From NCBI RefSeq assembly GCF_954871325.1, contig NC_088777.1, positions 28,931,366 to 28,995,365 on the forward strand: a stretch of DNA of 64,000 nucleotides, in the 5' to 3' direction. The notes beneath the pieces were generated by a model. It saw nothing but the letters and a program-made list of their open reading frames with translations, searched no databases and was not told the origin of the DNA. Each line of letters opens with the position of its first letter. The first letter of the stretch is position 1. This DNA comes from Gordionus sp. m RMFG-2023 (lineage: Eukaryota > Nematomorpha > Gordioida > Chordodea > Parachordodidae). Both the position numbers and the translations under genes were made by a program. Below, in pieces: positions 22,111 to 32,323 of this stretch.

Positions 22111-22169
22111 TTTGATGATGGTACTGTGGGAGTACGTCATAATGATTTTATTAAGGTATATAATTAAAA

Positions 22170-22964
22170 AAAAAATAATAAATTTGTCCATAAAGACCGG
22201 AAACAAAGTTCCTATAAATCTTTAGGACAAACTTACTTTGTACTTAAACAATTTAGGGTTAAATTTATACAATTAAGTATCAATGAGAAATATAAATTAG
22301 ATAATTAAAAATATATGTATAGCAAAAAGGTGAATAAACTGAGAAGAAATTAATAAAAAAAAATACTTATCATTTTAGAGAAGAGTGAATAATAAAAAAA
22401 AATTGAACATGCAGATTTATGGGGAAATCTACTCTAGGGATATATGTTTCATTTTATAAAAAAATAATATTATATCACGTGATTCTATGATATTGGTCTC
22501 AGATCTTATAAATTCACTAAAATATAAACTTGTGAAGAAAATAAATGGAGATAAAGAGGATTAAGATTAATATGTTTTATGTGAAAGTGAAATTTTATTT
22601 ATTTTTTTTAAAAAAAAGGGAAGAAAAACATAAGGTTGTTTTTATGTTAAGACTAATATGTTTTATGTGGTTTTAAGAGAAATGAAATTTTATTTATATA
22701 AAAAAAAAGGAGAGAAAGACTTAAATGTGTTTTCATTTTTATTGCGTTGGACAAGTAAAAATAAAGTATTTATTTTATTTTATTTAATTAAAAAAAAAAT
22801 AAAATGGGTATTCTTGATTATAATTATGAGGGAAGAATTTATTTTTGTTGTTAAAAAAAAAAGAGATACCACATAAAAAAAAAAATTGTAATTATTAATT
22901 ATATTTTTTTTGAGAAAATAAAGTTAAAATTTTTTTTATTTAAAAAGAAAAATTATAAAAAAAA
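22170..22964. other. AT-rich stretch between pol and the 3' ORF
   Basis: The sequence is highly A-rich with frequent A7-A10 runs. It contains a partial duplication: AAGATTAATATGTTTTATGTG near 22,565 and AAGACTAATATGTTTTATGTG near 22,650. No further domain was recognised. Confidence 0.45.
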
Positions 22965-23543
22965 ATGAACTATAAATTGGACACAGAGGACCACATAATA
23001 TATTTGAAAATTGTAAAAAGGAGAAAAATATCTATTAAGAAGCCCAGTGTGGACAGCTATAAGCGTTGCTTTAGATGCCGAAGTTTCGGACACTCAATTA
23101 AAAATTGTATGATACCAACTAAGGTATTGATGAACCAAGAGTGTAATGATTATATGAGTGACTCGGAGGAAGTTCCTACAACCAGTTATTTCTGTGGAAA
23201 AGCTAAAAATGTACTATCTGGGGATAGATATGTAAACTATAATAAAAGAAACGAAATTGAATGTTATAATCAACAGTATGGAAATCGACCATGGCCACCG
23301 ACCAATTATGATGGAATAGGGAAAAAATTGATAGAAATACAAACTAAAAACCTGAGAGAATCAAATACATTGATAGAGAATAAATTCAAATATTATGCTA
23401 AGACGCCAACTATCAGTGACAAGGCTACCAAAATGAGTTCGACAGTGTTTAAAAAGAACGACAATATGGGTTTACAAAAGAAATATACTTGTATGGAGAC
23501 TGAAGAAAACGAGATGTTGAAAGAGGACAAAGATAATGAATAA
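22965..23543 (+). CDS. Extra zinc-knuckle ORF between pol and 3' LTR
   Basis: A 192-codon ORF with an ATG at 22,965 looks whole. It is basic at the N-terminus and has one CCHC knuckle (Cys35, Cys38, His43, Cys48: CFRCRSFGHSIKNC). The rest is hydrophilic, rich in Lys, Glu and Asn, with no membrane segment. A knuckle protein in this position is not a standard part of Ty3/Gypsy elements. It could be an accessory nucleic-acid-binding protein or a relocated gag end. About 800 bp of AT-rich sequence separates it from pol. Confidence 0.55.
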   Translation: MNYKLDTEDHIIYLKIVKRRKISIKKPSVDSYKRCFRCRSFGHSIKNCMIPTKVLMNQECNDYMSDSEEVPTTSYFCGKAKNVLSGDRYVNYNKRNEIECYNQQYGNRPWPPTNYDGIGKKLIEIQTKNLRESNTLIENKFKYYAKTPTISDKATKMSSTVFKKNDNMGLQKKYTCMETEENEMLKEDKDNE

Positions 23544-23609
23544 ATATAGAAATTTCAAGTTCACATATTTTTTTTAATTACCCCGTCTTGGTTTTTTTTA
23601 GGGCGGTCG

Positions 23610-24062
23610 TGATATATATTTCATATATATTTGTATTAGATATTTCATATATGTTGGTATATTATATATATATATTTATCCATATTATTATTATTAAATG
23701 ATAAATGTCAATCAATTATTAATATATATTTAGAAACATAAAAAATATTGATTTTTGTTTATATTGATTGATAAAGAATTGACGCGGAGGAATATAATAA
23801 TTGTAAAACAAAGAAAAGAATTTTTTTATAGACATTTTGAAATTATTATGATTTTTATGGTTGTTTTATAAAAATATTGGAATTAATTTTTAAAAAAGTT
23901 ATAAAATAAAGAAATGTTAAATAGTAGTAAAATGTTCAAAATTCTAACCATTAATATTAAGTTATAATAATAATCTGTGAGATTATTGAGAAATTATAAG
24001 TTATAATCATAATCGGTGAGATTATTGAGAAACAATATTATAAATTATTGAGAGTTATTTTA
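23610..24062 (+). repeat. 3' LTR
   Basis: It is 453 bp and almost identical to the 5' LTR. It is preceded by a run of T and AGGGCGGTCG where a polypurine tract would be expected; the tract is not well formed. The flanking ATAAT duplication follows at 24,063-24,067. Confidence 0.9.
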
Positions 24063-24067
24063 ATAAT

Positions 24068-24880
24068 GTTTTTTTTAAATATTTTTAAAATCTAATATTT
24101 AGGATGATTTTTTGTATATTAGTTTTTTAAATATATTTTTTGATTGATATTTTTTTTTAATATATATTTTTAAAATGATTTTTTATTTATCTATTTTTTA
24201 CGTAAATCTTTTCTTGGTATATCTTTTGATAGCTAAATTTTTTTGAGATTTTTTGTTTTATATGATTTTTTTAAATTTATTTTTTTTAAATATATTTTTT
24301 GATTGATATATTTTTTTATATTTTTTAATTGATATTTATTTTAAATATATTTTTTGATTGATATTTTTTTTTAATATATTTTTTGATTGATATTTTTTTT
24401 TAATATATTTTTTGATTGATATTTTTTTTATTTTATTTTTTTCAAATATTTGCTATTTTTTTAAAAATATATTTTTGAATGATATTTTTTTTAAAATATA
24501 TTTTTTGAGATAATATATTTTAATTTGTGAGATAATATATTTTATTTGATTATTTTTTTAAATATATTTTAATTTGCTATATTATTTTTTTAAAATATAT
24601 TTTTTGATTGATATTTTTTTTTTAAATATATTTTTTTTAAATATTTTTTAATTTGTAATATTATTTTTTTAAAAATATTTTTTTTGATATATATTTTTAA
24701 AATCATTTTTTATAATTTATTTTTTACATAAATTTTTTCTTGATTTATCTTTTGATCGCTAAAAAAATATATTTAAAAAAAATTATCAATCAAAAAATTT
24801 AAAAAAAATATCAATCAAAAAATATATTTAAAAAAAAAATATTATTCAAAAAATATATTTAAAAAAATAATATATAAAGA
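24068..24880. repeat. AT satellite-like array with an inverted tail
   Basis: Many imperfect copies of a roughly 30-bp unit resembling ATATATTTTTTGATTGATATTTTTTTTA lie between about 24,160 and 24,700. From 24,765 the same motif continues in the opposite orientation (TATCAATCAAAAAATATATTT). No coding potential. Confidence 0.6.
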
Positions 24881-26464
24881 AATGTATGTGTTATTTTTAC
24901 GAAAACAATTATTATTAAGTGGTATATAAAGAATGTTTGAAGTATTAAAAAAATATACTAGTCCCTGATCTGTAGTGTTGTAAATGGTTTTAAGACTACC
25001 ACAACTCTAGTTTTTGGTCGAAAGAATGAACCAGACTAAACCAAACCAAATGGGTCGATCTGGTCCACCAAATCTATAGATCCTAGGATCCAAAAATAAC
25101 TTAATATAATATTTATTGTATTATTTAATATAAACATCTAAATAATTATATTGAATAAATTAGAATCCTTTTTTTTTATAAATTGTTCTCTTTTAAATCT
25201 GCAAATATTCTATATTTTTTACTCTATCAACTCGAGTCGCGAAATCAAGTTGTGAGTAAACCCAAATTATAAACTCTAGAATGAATAGTTCAATCTTAAC
25301 ATCGAAATAATTATCTTATATTTATAAATTAGAATTGGGTTTAACCAAACAAATTTAATATCAATGAAACCTAATTCTTAATTTTTAAAATGTGAATCAA
25401 AGTTATCATAATTTTGAGCTAGATGAGGTTGTGAGACAGTTGCTATTCTGGCCAGTCAAAACATGATATGTACTAACTGGCCATTGTGCATACTAGTAAT
25501 AATATATTTATTAAAAATTTTAATATACATATGAAATATTACAATGTAAAAGAACTTATGTTAATATTTCTTCATTTTTTAAGTTTTTAAAACTGAATAA
25601 TAACTATTTTAATTAATATTAACATCTCAATTTATCATCAGACTTATATATTAATGATAATATTTTATAAATTATTATCTTAATTATATATAAATATTCT
25701 TTATTTCAATATAAAATTAACCACTTTTCTATTTAATAATTTTATAAATAATCATTCGTCAATTTAAAAATAATTAGGTTTAATTTAATGTTGGATTTAG
25801 TGAGAGTTATGGTGTATATAATTTAATGAAATCATACTTTGGTTATTGATATAATAATCGTATAGTGCGTCTCGATATAAATATGTTTATTTGAATTAAG
25901 TCACCAACATTTAATTAGGCAATTATTGTGAATATATAATGAAAGTCATTTTATTAATTTATATATGAGAAAATTATAATATATTTATTTGAATCCCAGA
26001 AAAACAATTTCCATATCCTCTAATATTTAATAAAATCTGTATACTAATTTTTTTTCTTTCATATTTAAAATTTACTTAAGGCCTAATAATAAAGGCATAT
26101 TTTTATTTGCATTATAATGGATACACTCATCTTTATAAGATATAAACAAAGTATTATAAAAATTTATTTTATTAATAAGCTAAATATTTTAATGGCCCTA
26201 ATTCATTATTTAAAGGTTACTCATATACCCTCCATAAAAAATGCTTAAACAAGATAAAATGCTGATGTTCAAATTGGTACTGGGAAAAATACCCCCGTAG
26301 AATAACCCATGTATTACTTATTTTCGTAAAAAAATTTTGCTATAGTAATAAATACAATATCCATCTACAATTACAATATTAAATAGACTAAATTTTGTAA
26401 TAAGATATATTTATTTTATTGTTAATCATCATTATGTATATACAAATTTAATTTAGAATAATTA
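24881..26464. other. Gene-free AT-rich stretch
   Basis: No gene is visible. TAGTGTTGTAAATGG at about 24,975 resembles the hAT-like terminus whose other orientation (TTTTAACAACACTA) appears at 39,866-39,880, so 24,970-25,090 may be one end of a decayed element. The rest shows no recognisable structure. Confidence 0.4.
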
Positions 26465-27480
26465 TTAAATGGACATAGAATATTGAAAGAAATCGCTTTT
26501 ATAAAATCTGGAAAGCTTCGCACTCTATCACGGTATTCCTGCAAAGTTTTTTTAACCGAATCTGGGTATTCTCTGCGATTTAGTATTTACCTACATGCCA
26601 ACGTTCAAGTTTGGTTTCATTGGTAGCCAATTTTCATTTTTTTTCCATGGGTTTCTTGGAGTCTATTAATCTTCTATACCAAAATTTATTAATACCCAGT
26701 TTGATGATTCTATCCTTCTATTGATTATTTGTGCTTTCTATCATATAGAGTGCTCTGATCATTCCAGGTTTCAGGAGAATTTCGAGGCTCCATTTGACGC
26801 GCCTGGGACTGGAAATTGCTCCTTGCGACATCTCTTAATTTTCCATGGATAATTCTTATCGAAATAATCAAGAATATCCTTACCATTGTTCGGAGTAACC
26901 GAACTCAGGAATGTCATTGCATCGGCTATAACGCATAAGGGAACAATGCTAAGCCGTCTACCTGCCACAAAAGAAGCTTAGAGTTTATCGGTCCTGTATT
27001 GGCTTTACAGACCTAGCTTTAAAATTTTTCTATAAGTAATTTGACACAAATGGTAAAAGCATCCTCTGATTACTATGTGATGCCCTAATTAAAAAATAAA
27101 TATAAATATATTGATAATCATACTAGTGATAGTTTTAACCGCTCTCATAGCACACTATTCGAAATTCACATATATATATATATATAATGGATCAGGAAAT
27201 AAATCCCTCGTTTTTTTTGGAGTATACAATAATGAGCTTTGATTAAATAGCGTTATTGATACTCTAATAACACATAATTGTAGAGAATTTTTTGGAGACA
27301 TGGCAAAATTTCTATCCATATACCATTCTGTCTTAGCTATTAAATTTAAGGATTCATCCTTTGCAAACATGATCATACGTTCTTCAGCATTTGGGCAATA
27401 TCAAATAATAAAAATCTTTTTCAGTTCTGGGAACCACAATTTGCCAAATCACTTAGAATATTAAATTTTTATTAATATAA
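26465..27480 (-). pseudogene. MULE transposase relic
   Basis: On the minus strand, 27,155-27,480 gives FAKDESLNLIAKTEWYMD followed by NFAMSPKN and QLCVI. This corresponds to the MULE transposase core, where a W-(Y/F)-M-D-G-x-F motif carries the first catalytic Asp. Here Gly is replaced by Arg. Further on, 26,771-26,968 has DILDYFDKNYPWKIKRCRKEQFPVP, matching the Y-F-x-x-x-Y region late in the family. After that come SVKKTLQEYRDRVRSF-like pieces near 26,520. Multiple stops and shifts break it. No termini were found. It is the only MULE-type coding sequence in the window and could belong to the lineage that mobilised the foldback element at 43-4320, but nothing links them directly. Confidence 0.65.
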
Positions 27481-28217
27481 TTATATTTAAACTAATACCT
27501 TCAATAATTAGGCCTTCTAAATTTTGAAGATTTGAGTGTTGTGCTTTAACTTGTGACTACTTAGAGTTCTTTTTATTGACTTCCGATAACATATATGACT
27601 GAACGCTTTGGTCTAATTTTACACCTTCCTTTGCCTCACCCTCTAATCCCCCCTCTTACTTTACCCCCCCCCCCCCTCCCCCCCCCCCACATTATTATAA
27701 TAAAGAATCCCTAATGATTCCTCATCAGATCTCGTGAAAGATATCTTATATTATGTGAAAAAATTTCAAGTGTTATTTATAAGCGTCAAATTTGAAAAAA
27801 AAAATACTATTGTTATTTAACATTTTTAAAGGGGAGGGGGTTTATTTCCGTGGGTTTTACTTCCTATTACCATTTTTTACATAAATAACAAACAAATAAA
27901 TCATTATTGGTACCATGAACTCATTCTTTACAGTGAATTACTTAATCCACTCTTCCTTTCATGCTCTTTGAATATTCCTTCTTGCATATAATTCAGCCAC
28001 TCCTCCTTATTCTTTAGATTTAGGAAACTTTAACTCATATTTTTTTTACTAAATCATGTGCAAAAATATTCTTATCTAAAAATAAATGATTTTTAAATTA
28101 AAATATAAATCAAATCTATGAATACTAATTATTTAACAGGTAATTCTAATATAATTTATATCATTAAAAAATGCTCTAACATATTTATAGGGGCGAAACA
28201 CCCCATAATATTTTTTT
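27481..28217. other. Gene-free stretch with long C-runs
   Basis: No gene is visible. A C-rich tract of about 25 bases, broken only by a T, lies at 27,666-27,690. A G-rich block with TAAAGGGGAGGGGG follows at about 27,827-27,841. Confidence 0.45.
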
Positions 28218-28225
28218 GATGCCAG

Positions 28226-28816
28226 CAGCGTCTACATGACAGGATTTTTATTGGATGCAAACCCCCTTCAAAAACCCTTGCCTACCATCCTAAAAAAAAT
28301 TACCATCTTCGGCGGCGGTGTCTGTCTATTTATTATTATTTTCACCTTTTTAATTTATTGATACTCTTTTCAGAAAATTTATCTAGGATAACTTAAATTA
28401 ATCTATCTCTACTACCAACTATCGATATTTTGTGAATATAAAGAATTTATTTTTTAGATAATAAATTCAATTAAAACCTACATTATTTACAGTAAATTAA
28501 TTATTATGGCATTATGAGCTTGCTGAAATATCTAAACCTTTTAAATTATATTTAAAAGGATAGCAGAAAGTTTTATTTGGAAAACAATGTGTATGATTGT
28601 TTGCAATATATAGATTTGGTGTATGAATTGTATTATAATAATTATATAATAAAAGTATTAATTTTTACAGCAATAAATTTTGTCCTATTTTACTCAAAAT
28701 TTAATAGATAACCCCCCAAAAAATTTATCCTACCCCCATTAAAGCAGCCTACCCCCAACCCCCCTCAAAAAATAGGATGCACACTGTTCCTACCCCTCCC
28801 GCTCATGTAGACGCTG
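28226..28816. mobile_element. hAT-type MITE with perfect 8-bp duplication
   Basis: Perfect 14-bp terminal inverted repeats, CAGCGTCTACATGA and TCATGTAGACGCTG, bound a 591-bp element with no coding capacity. It is flanked by GATGCCAG on both sides (28,218-28,225 and 28,817-28,824). Runs of CCCCCC and CCCCTCCCGC lie inside the right end. The clean borders suggest a recent insertion. Confidence 0.8.
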
Positions 28817-28824
28817 GATGCCAG

Positions 28825-30385
28825 TGAATATAAGCTATAAGGGTCTGATTAGGGCGTCATTTCATCACTAGAAAGGCCTTATTATAAACTTGAGCTCCAT
28901 CAAAATTCGAAAAGCTCTCTAAACAAAAATTTGAATATACAAATTTTGAAGTAAAAAATAAAATATTAAATTGATTGAAATTTTAGATTTCGAGCGCCTA
29001 TTGAGCCCCTGCAAATTGAAAAGCATTTATAAATTTTATGGGGTTTTTCGCAAGAAGTTATATTTTTGGGATTCTTTCTTTCTCACAGGGAAATTATATC
29101 TAACTTAATTTTTAGTCTTTTTAAAAATAAAAAAAAAGACATATTGTTGTTGACAACCGACAATCATGATGATCAATGTTTAAATAAATATTTTTTTTAA
29201 AAAGGAGACAATTCATAAATCAAAATTTTGTGTTATATGTATTAACCTTTTGCATATATTAAAAAAAAAAAACTATATATTTTTAATTACAAATTAAGTA
29301 ATAATTTTATATTTTTAACAATGTATTTCGTTAGCGGCAACATATCAAAAGTAACATTTAGAGATAATGTTTATAATTCAGATCATTATCTATAAATTTT
29401 ATTGTTTAGGTTCACTTTTCTTTAGATTGGAATCTACAAAGGAATTTTAATTTTTGATGCCTTTTTTTATCTTAATAAATCCTTTAAAATAAATATTTTG
29501 TAACCGACAATCTGATTATTTATATTTATTAATTATTACTTATGGTAGACAGAACTTATATTTGCTATTTGTTTTGCTTTGTTGTTGATATAATATATAA
29601 CAGCACTGTTTCTAAAATTGGTAGCAAGCAGGCGTTAGTCTAAAAAATATTACAACCAATTATTTTTTGAAAAAATTATATGCCAAGCCAAGGGGATAAA
29701 TAAAATAGTTCTTCAAAAATAATCCTCAGATTAGGAAATTCGAATAAACAGCAATTTCCTTCTGTACCTTTAGTTAAACTTGGTTAATTTATGTTGAAAA
29801 ATACAAAAATAGGATGTTATTAACCTAATATGGCTTTCACCTAAATAATTATGTCAAGTTTTCTGATAATGTTATGGATACATCAAAGGCCATCTAAACT
29901 CCCAATGCCGCAGAAATTCCTTTAAAGCTACTTACATCCTTAAACATAATGAAACTAGTAACTTAAGACGCTTGATTAATTTTTTAAAATTAGATTTCGT
30001 TTCATGGATTAAATTTGTAAATTATTTAAAAAGAATTTTGTACTCCGTAGTCTTGATTAACTATTTAAATCTTATTCTTCGTCATCCCTCTCTCAGTCAT
30101 GATTAGTTTGATGAGAGAGTTAATAAATAATTATATAAAATAAATAATTATATAAAATAAATAAATTTGGAAAAGAAGAAAGATTGAAAAGTAAACTATA
30201 AGATAAATCCAATTAGAAGTGTTATTATTTGGATTTGTTTTGATCGACAGCAATCAACAACACTAATACGCTAAGCTAAAGAATGTATTAATAAATATTT
30301 CCATAAAACCAATTTAAAGTAAAGGATAAGTATTTCATTTTCTGTTACCGCGATTGTAAATGATATCCACGGATTTGACCTCCTA
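28825..30385. other. Gene-free AT-rich stretch
   Basis: No gene, RNA or clear repeat structure was recognised. A short tandem of ATAAATAATTATATAAA occurs at about 30,123-30,165. Confidence 0.4.
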
Positions 30386-30393
30386 ATAGATAT

Positions 30394-30651
30394 AAGTGAT
30401 CAGCATCGGAACTAAATAAAAATTATATATCCGCCAGGCCCGAGTTTATTTAAATATAGAAAAAAATTTTAATTTTATAATTGTAAAAAAATTCTCTAAA
30501 TAAAAAGTATTGGCGCCTTTTTTTCTTGCAAGAATTTTAAAATATATCAATTTATAACACAAAATGAAATATAACAATTTATATCATAAAATTGAATAAT
30601 ATATTTAAAAATTTAAACCCTACTCGGCCTGGCCCGAATTTTTGATCTCTA
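30394..30651. mobile_element. GGCCCG MITE, short copy
   Basis: A 258-bp element of the family also present at 14,975-15,310. The ends AAGTGATCAGCATCGG and AATTTTTGATCTCTA are related inverted repeats. The flanks ATAGATAT and GTAGATAT form an 8-bp duplication with one difference. Confidence 0.65.
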
Positions 30652-30810
30652 GTAGATATGTCGAAATTCTTTTATTTCCATAATAGTGCGCACAAATTGA
30701 GCATTTGTGTTTGCAGTACGTTTTTTAACGTAATGCATCTGTGTTTAAATTGAAAGCAGTACGTTTTTTCTTTGTTTAAAATTGAATCGTGATTTTATTT
30801 TTATTAAAAT

Positions 30811-30951
30811 ATGGACATATTAAGTTTACAAGATAAGCAAATTATTGCTTTATATTTAATTATTAAAAAACCAAAATCTACTAAGACGAGAAGGAAGACT
30901 ACTAAAATATTCATGGATAGAAATTTATTCAAAGATTTTTTAAATTCATAA
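30811..30951 (+). CDS. Short ORF, possible Harbinger transposase N-terminus
   Basis: Forty-six codons start at ATG 30,811, just inside the Harbinger-like element. The peptide has an acidic start and a basic middle (KTRRKTTKIFMDRNLFKDF) that resembles the RRRRK-W-x-R-x(n)-F region at the N-terminus of Harbinger transposases. No catalytic part follows. It may be a truncated first exon. Without the surrounding element I would not have listed it. Confidence 0.3.
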   Translation: MDILSLQDKQIIALYLIIKKPKSTKTRRKTTKIFMDRNLFKDFLNS

Positions 30952-31706
30952 ATGATTTTTAATGTATAGTATTTAAAAAAATCTACACACATTTGTAAAT
31001 TTATTTATTTATCCTACCTTAATATATTTATAATAATCTATAAATTTAAATAAAAATGCTAAATAAATTTATAAAAGTTTGTTTATTTATATATATTCAC
31101 CTTAAATAGAATAAGATATCTATTATATAAAATTAAATAGATTAACAAATAATGCAAATAGAAAAATTTTAAATATATTTTTCTTTCTTTAAGAATAAAA
31201 ATGATCACTAGAACATGTAAGAGAGTATTAAATGTCTTATAATACAATTTTATTTCATTTAATTTATTATATTTACATAAGGTGATGTCAAAATAAAATA
31301 TTGGCTCAATAAACCATAAAAGTTATCTATATAAAAGGTCAATATCTTAAAATTACAAACACTATTATTTTTTTTACATATTCTGAAGATAATATTGGCT
31401 AAATTATGGTTAAAAAAAATGCAAGGATACATTAGATTTATACTTATCCTAGCTTGTAATCTTTTTAAAATATAGTGGTATTTTTTAGATTAAAAAAATA
31501 TGTAAATGAATTAAAATCCTAGAAAGGCTTCAAATTTAGATCTCTAAATAATTATTGTTTCAAAATTTATAATATATATACACACTACTACATCTTAATA
31601 GCTCCCAAATTTTAGCTTATATTTTTTTCAAAAATGGACACTATAATATAGAATATTACTTTATTATAAATATATAAAAATAAAAATATTTACAATACAA
31701 AAATAT

Positions 31707-31904
31707 TTAAGATATTATATCATTATATAAAGATAAAGGTGTATCATTTGAAGGTGTTTCTGTTGAAGTAGATATTTCAACATTAGTTTGATATTTAGAT
31801 TGCAACATCAAATTATGATACAATCTTGATGTCTCACTTTTGAAGAGGTATCTATTATTATGGTCCATGCTTTCTAAGCCTGCTTCCATTGATAGTAGAT
31901 ACAA
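31707..31904 (-). CDS. Possible last exon of an unrecognised gene
   Basis: A minus-strand frame of 65 codons is preceded by an acceptor-like TATAATTTTAG and followed by ATAATAAAG, a poly(A)-signal-like sequence, about 35 bp past the stop. It has no N-terminal ATG of its own. Upstream, GAGAGCCAGTAAAAT could be a donor giving an intron of about 42 bp. The peptide is Ser/Thr/Asn-rich (STSTETPSNDTP) with no known domain. It lies within the Harbinger-like element and could be the tail of that element's second protein. Confidence 0.3.
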   Translation of the reverse strand: MYLLSMEAGLESMDHNNRYLFKSETSRLYHNLMLQSKYQTNVEISTSTETPSNDTPLSLYNDIIS

Positions 31905-32323
31905 TCTAAAATTATATTAAATTTATAGATAAAAATATATATTTTACTGGCTCTCGGATGGCACCTTTTCCTAAAGAGCCAAGAGTCTTTCCTCCACAAG
32001 TCTATTTACTTTTGACCCACTGGGCTATAAATATAAATGAATAAATTATATAAAATATCATTTAATATATTCTAATATTATATAAATATAAATTTATATA
32101 TTCTAAATGTTATAATATCAATTAATATATGAGAAAAATTTATACTTACATTTTTGTATCCATTTAAATTTTCCCGCAAAAATAAAAAAGGACAAAAAAA
32201 TTAAACCAGATTGCTTTTTTTTAACGCTTGCCGTAAAAAAATCCAATTTGCACAACACCATTTAAAATGCATTATTTGCTTTTAAAACGGAGCTTTGAAA
32301 AGCTCAATTTGTACGCACTATAA

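Larger units (their letters stand above)
16936..24062 (+). mobile_element. Ty3/Gypsy LTR retrotransposon (Mag/K02A2.6-like), young but broken
   Basis: Near-identical LTRs (16,936-17,390 and 23,610-24,062) are flanked by a perfect 5-bp duplication ATAAT (16,931-16,935 and 24,063-24,067). Internal parts in order are a primer-site-like sequence, a gag-like region with zinc knuckles, protease, reverse transcriptase, RNase H, integrase, and an extra zinc-knuckle ORF before the 3' LTR. The two LTRs differ by about one substitution and one 2-bp indel, so the insertion is recent. The coding region is broken, with about half a dozen interruptions, although the family can use frameshifting between gag and pol. 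Integrase and RT wording resembles the K02A2.6/Mag group. Confidence 0.9.
30684..32320. mobile_element. Harbinger-like element with TAA duplications
   Basis: The terminal inverted repeats TAGTGCGCACAAATTGAGC (30,684) and its partner ending GCGTACGCACTA-like sequence (GTACGCACTA, 32,320) match at 18 of 19 positions. They are flanked by TAA on both sides (30,681-30,683 and 32,321-32,323). A 3-bp TWA duplication is the mark of PIF/Harbinger elements. The inside holds a short plus-strand ORF and a minus-strand last-exon-like ORF, the divergent two-gene layout some Harbinger elements use. No complete transposase is present, so this is probably a deletion derivative. Confidence 0.6.
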
